Below are positions 63,308 to 64,000 of a stretch of DNA of 64,000 bases, in pieces. The stretch spans positions 23,744 through 87,743 of the forward strand of contig JAJFFH010000024.1 of NCBI GenBank assembly GCA_021776735.1. Direction: 5' to 3'. The position numbers and the translations under genes are program-made. Every line of letters begins with the position of its first letter. The first letter of the stretch is position 1. The stretch comes from Planctomycetota bacterium. Its GTDB lineage: Bacteria; Planctomycetota; PLA2. The notes under the pieces were generated by a model, which worked only from the letters and a program-made list of their open reading frames with translations, was not told the origin of the DNA and ran no database searches.

Positions 63308-64000
63308 ACTCAGGTGGGTCCGTACGCCTCAACGCTCGCCTGTCGTGATCGCCCTCTTGCTCGCCGGCGCAGCGGCAGCGGCTCCGCAGGTCAGGGCCGA
63401 TCAACGCGGCCACAATCTCGGCAATCCGGCGCCACGGTCCAAGATGCGGCCGCTGGCCGCGGACCGGCCGGACGCGACCGAGAGCCCCCAGACAGTGGAC
63501 GCCGGCCATGTCCAGCTTGAGATCGACATCGCGGCGTATCTGCGCGACCGCTCCGACACCGTCGCCGACGGGTGGTCGTTTGTCGTCACGAACTTCAAGC
63601 TGGGCCTGTCCCACAACATCGACCTGCAGATCGTCTTCGCAACCCACGAGCGCCTCAAGACTCCGGGCGGAACGGCCAGTGGCTTCGGCGACCTGGTCGT
63701 GCGCACGAAAATCAACCTATGGGGCAACGACGGCGACACGCCGACCATGCTCGCGGTCATGCCGTTCGTGAAGTTCCCGACCAACCAGGACGGTCTGGGC
63801 AACAACGAGGTCGAAGGCGGACTTATTGTTCCGTTCGGCACGGAGCTACCCGCGGGATGGGGTCTCGGCCTCCAGCTCGAGCTCGACATCGTGCGCAACA
63901 GCTCGGGGACGGGCAACAAGCTCGACATCTCCCACACCATCGTGCTGGGCCACGATATCGTCGGCCCGCTCGCCGGCTTCGTGGAACTCTTCAGCCTGTT
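63288..64000 (+). CDS. outer-membrane protein of the MetA-pathway/transporter type, 3' end outside window
   Basis: 237 codons seen from the ATG at 63288, stays open to the window end. Signal peptide (RTPQRSPVVIALLLAGAAAAAP). The mature part resembles the Phenol_MetA_deg (PF13557) beta-barrel family: FVVTNFKLGLSHNIDLQIVF, GFGDLVVRTKINLWGNDGD, AVMPFVKFPTNQDGLGNNE and GGLIVPFGTELPAGWGLGLQ. It may let metals or small solutes through the outer membrane. The second operator lies inside its first codons, so the start could be later, but the signal peptide favours this one. Confidence 0.7.
   Translation, partial: MILTTQKLRWVRTPQRSPVVIALLLAGAAAAAPQVRADQRGHNLGNPAPRSKMRPLAADRPDATESPQTVDAGHVQLEIDIAAYLRDRSDTVADGWSFVVTNFKLGLSHNIDLQIVFATHERLKTPGGTASGFGDLVVRTKINLWGNDGDTPTMLAVMPFVKFPTNQDGLGNNEVEGGLIVPFGTELPAGWGLGLQLELDIVRNSSGTGNKLDISHTIVLGHDIVGPLAGFVELFSL

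Overview
The window is GC-rich bacterial chromosome with tightly packed genes on both strands. It has no rRNA, tRNA, CRISPR array or complete insertion sequence that I could find. The gene mix suggests a Gram-negative, Planctomycetota-like or similar environmental lineage: an FG-GAP/VCBS plus ASPIC/UnbV protein, a C25-like peptidase, a MoxR/DUF58/SpoIIM/RDD block, an outer-membrane Pel porin, many GTG/TTG starts, and CACAGAG- and TTCGTGG-type dispersed repeats. I cannot fix the phylum from sequence alone (roughly even odds against Myxococcota or related groups).

Layout. 1-6.2 kb: a partial secreted protein, dihydroorotase, a sensor kinase and a secreted hydrolase-fold/PDZ protein. 6.2-9.4 kb: an ABC exporter operon. 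9.4-16 kb: a small selenoprotein W-like gene, a ChaN-type lipoprotein, a methyltransferase, a copper P-type ATPase and a cation exchanger. 16-29.6 kb: a Pel exopolysaccharide locus (GH114 lipoprotein divergent from pelB-pelD-pelE-pelF-pelG; no pelC seen). 29.6-34.4 kb: two histidine kinases and two response regulators. 34.6-42.6 kb: a C25-like peptidase, an ECF sigma/anti-sigma-like pair, M32 carboxypeptidase, acetyltransferase, UMP kinase and small lipoprotein. 42.7-49.4 kb: the DUF4129-DUF4350-MoxR-DUF58-SpoIIM-RDD block. 49.7-54.4 kb: a metalloprotease-like protein, an all-helical protein, a nucleotidyltransferase pair and a large lipoprotein. 54.5-59.5 kb: a GAF-SpoIIE phosphatase, a VCBS-ASPIC/UnbV protein with an in-frame UGA, and ferrochelatase. 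59.5-64 kb: a repeat-rich spacer, two PTS EIIA-type regulators, a YwaF-like membrane protein, an MntR/DtxR regulator with twin operators, and a partial outer-membrane protein.

Three things stand out. (1) A short motif, AGCRAACGGACGGCGATGTT with core GGACGGCGAT, occurs about 36 times on both strands, in intergenic regions and inside genes in several reading frames; one inverted pair forms a perfect 14-bp hairpin. It resembles a DNA-uptake or genome-architecture sequence. (2) A second family of short palindromes (GCGAAAATCCGC-loop-GCGGATTTTCGTTAG) sits mainly at gene ends, three times directly attached to the first motif. (3) Two genes carry in-frame UGA codons best explained as selenocysteine: a SelW/Rdx protein (CAAU) at 9463-9696, and the VCBS-ASPIC/UnbV protein at 55847-57970. 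In the latter, the hairpin after the UGA (loop AGGUCGU) closely resembles the E. coli fdhF bacterial SECIS.
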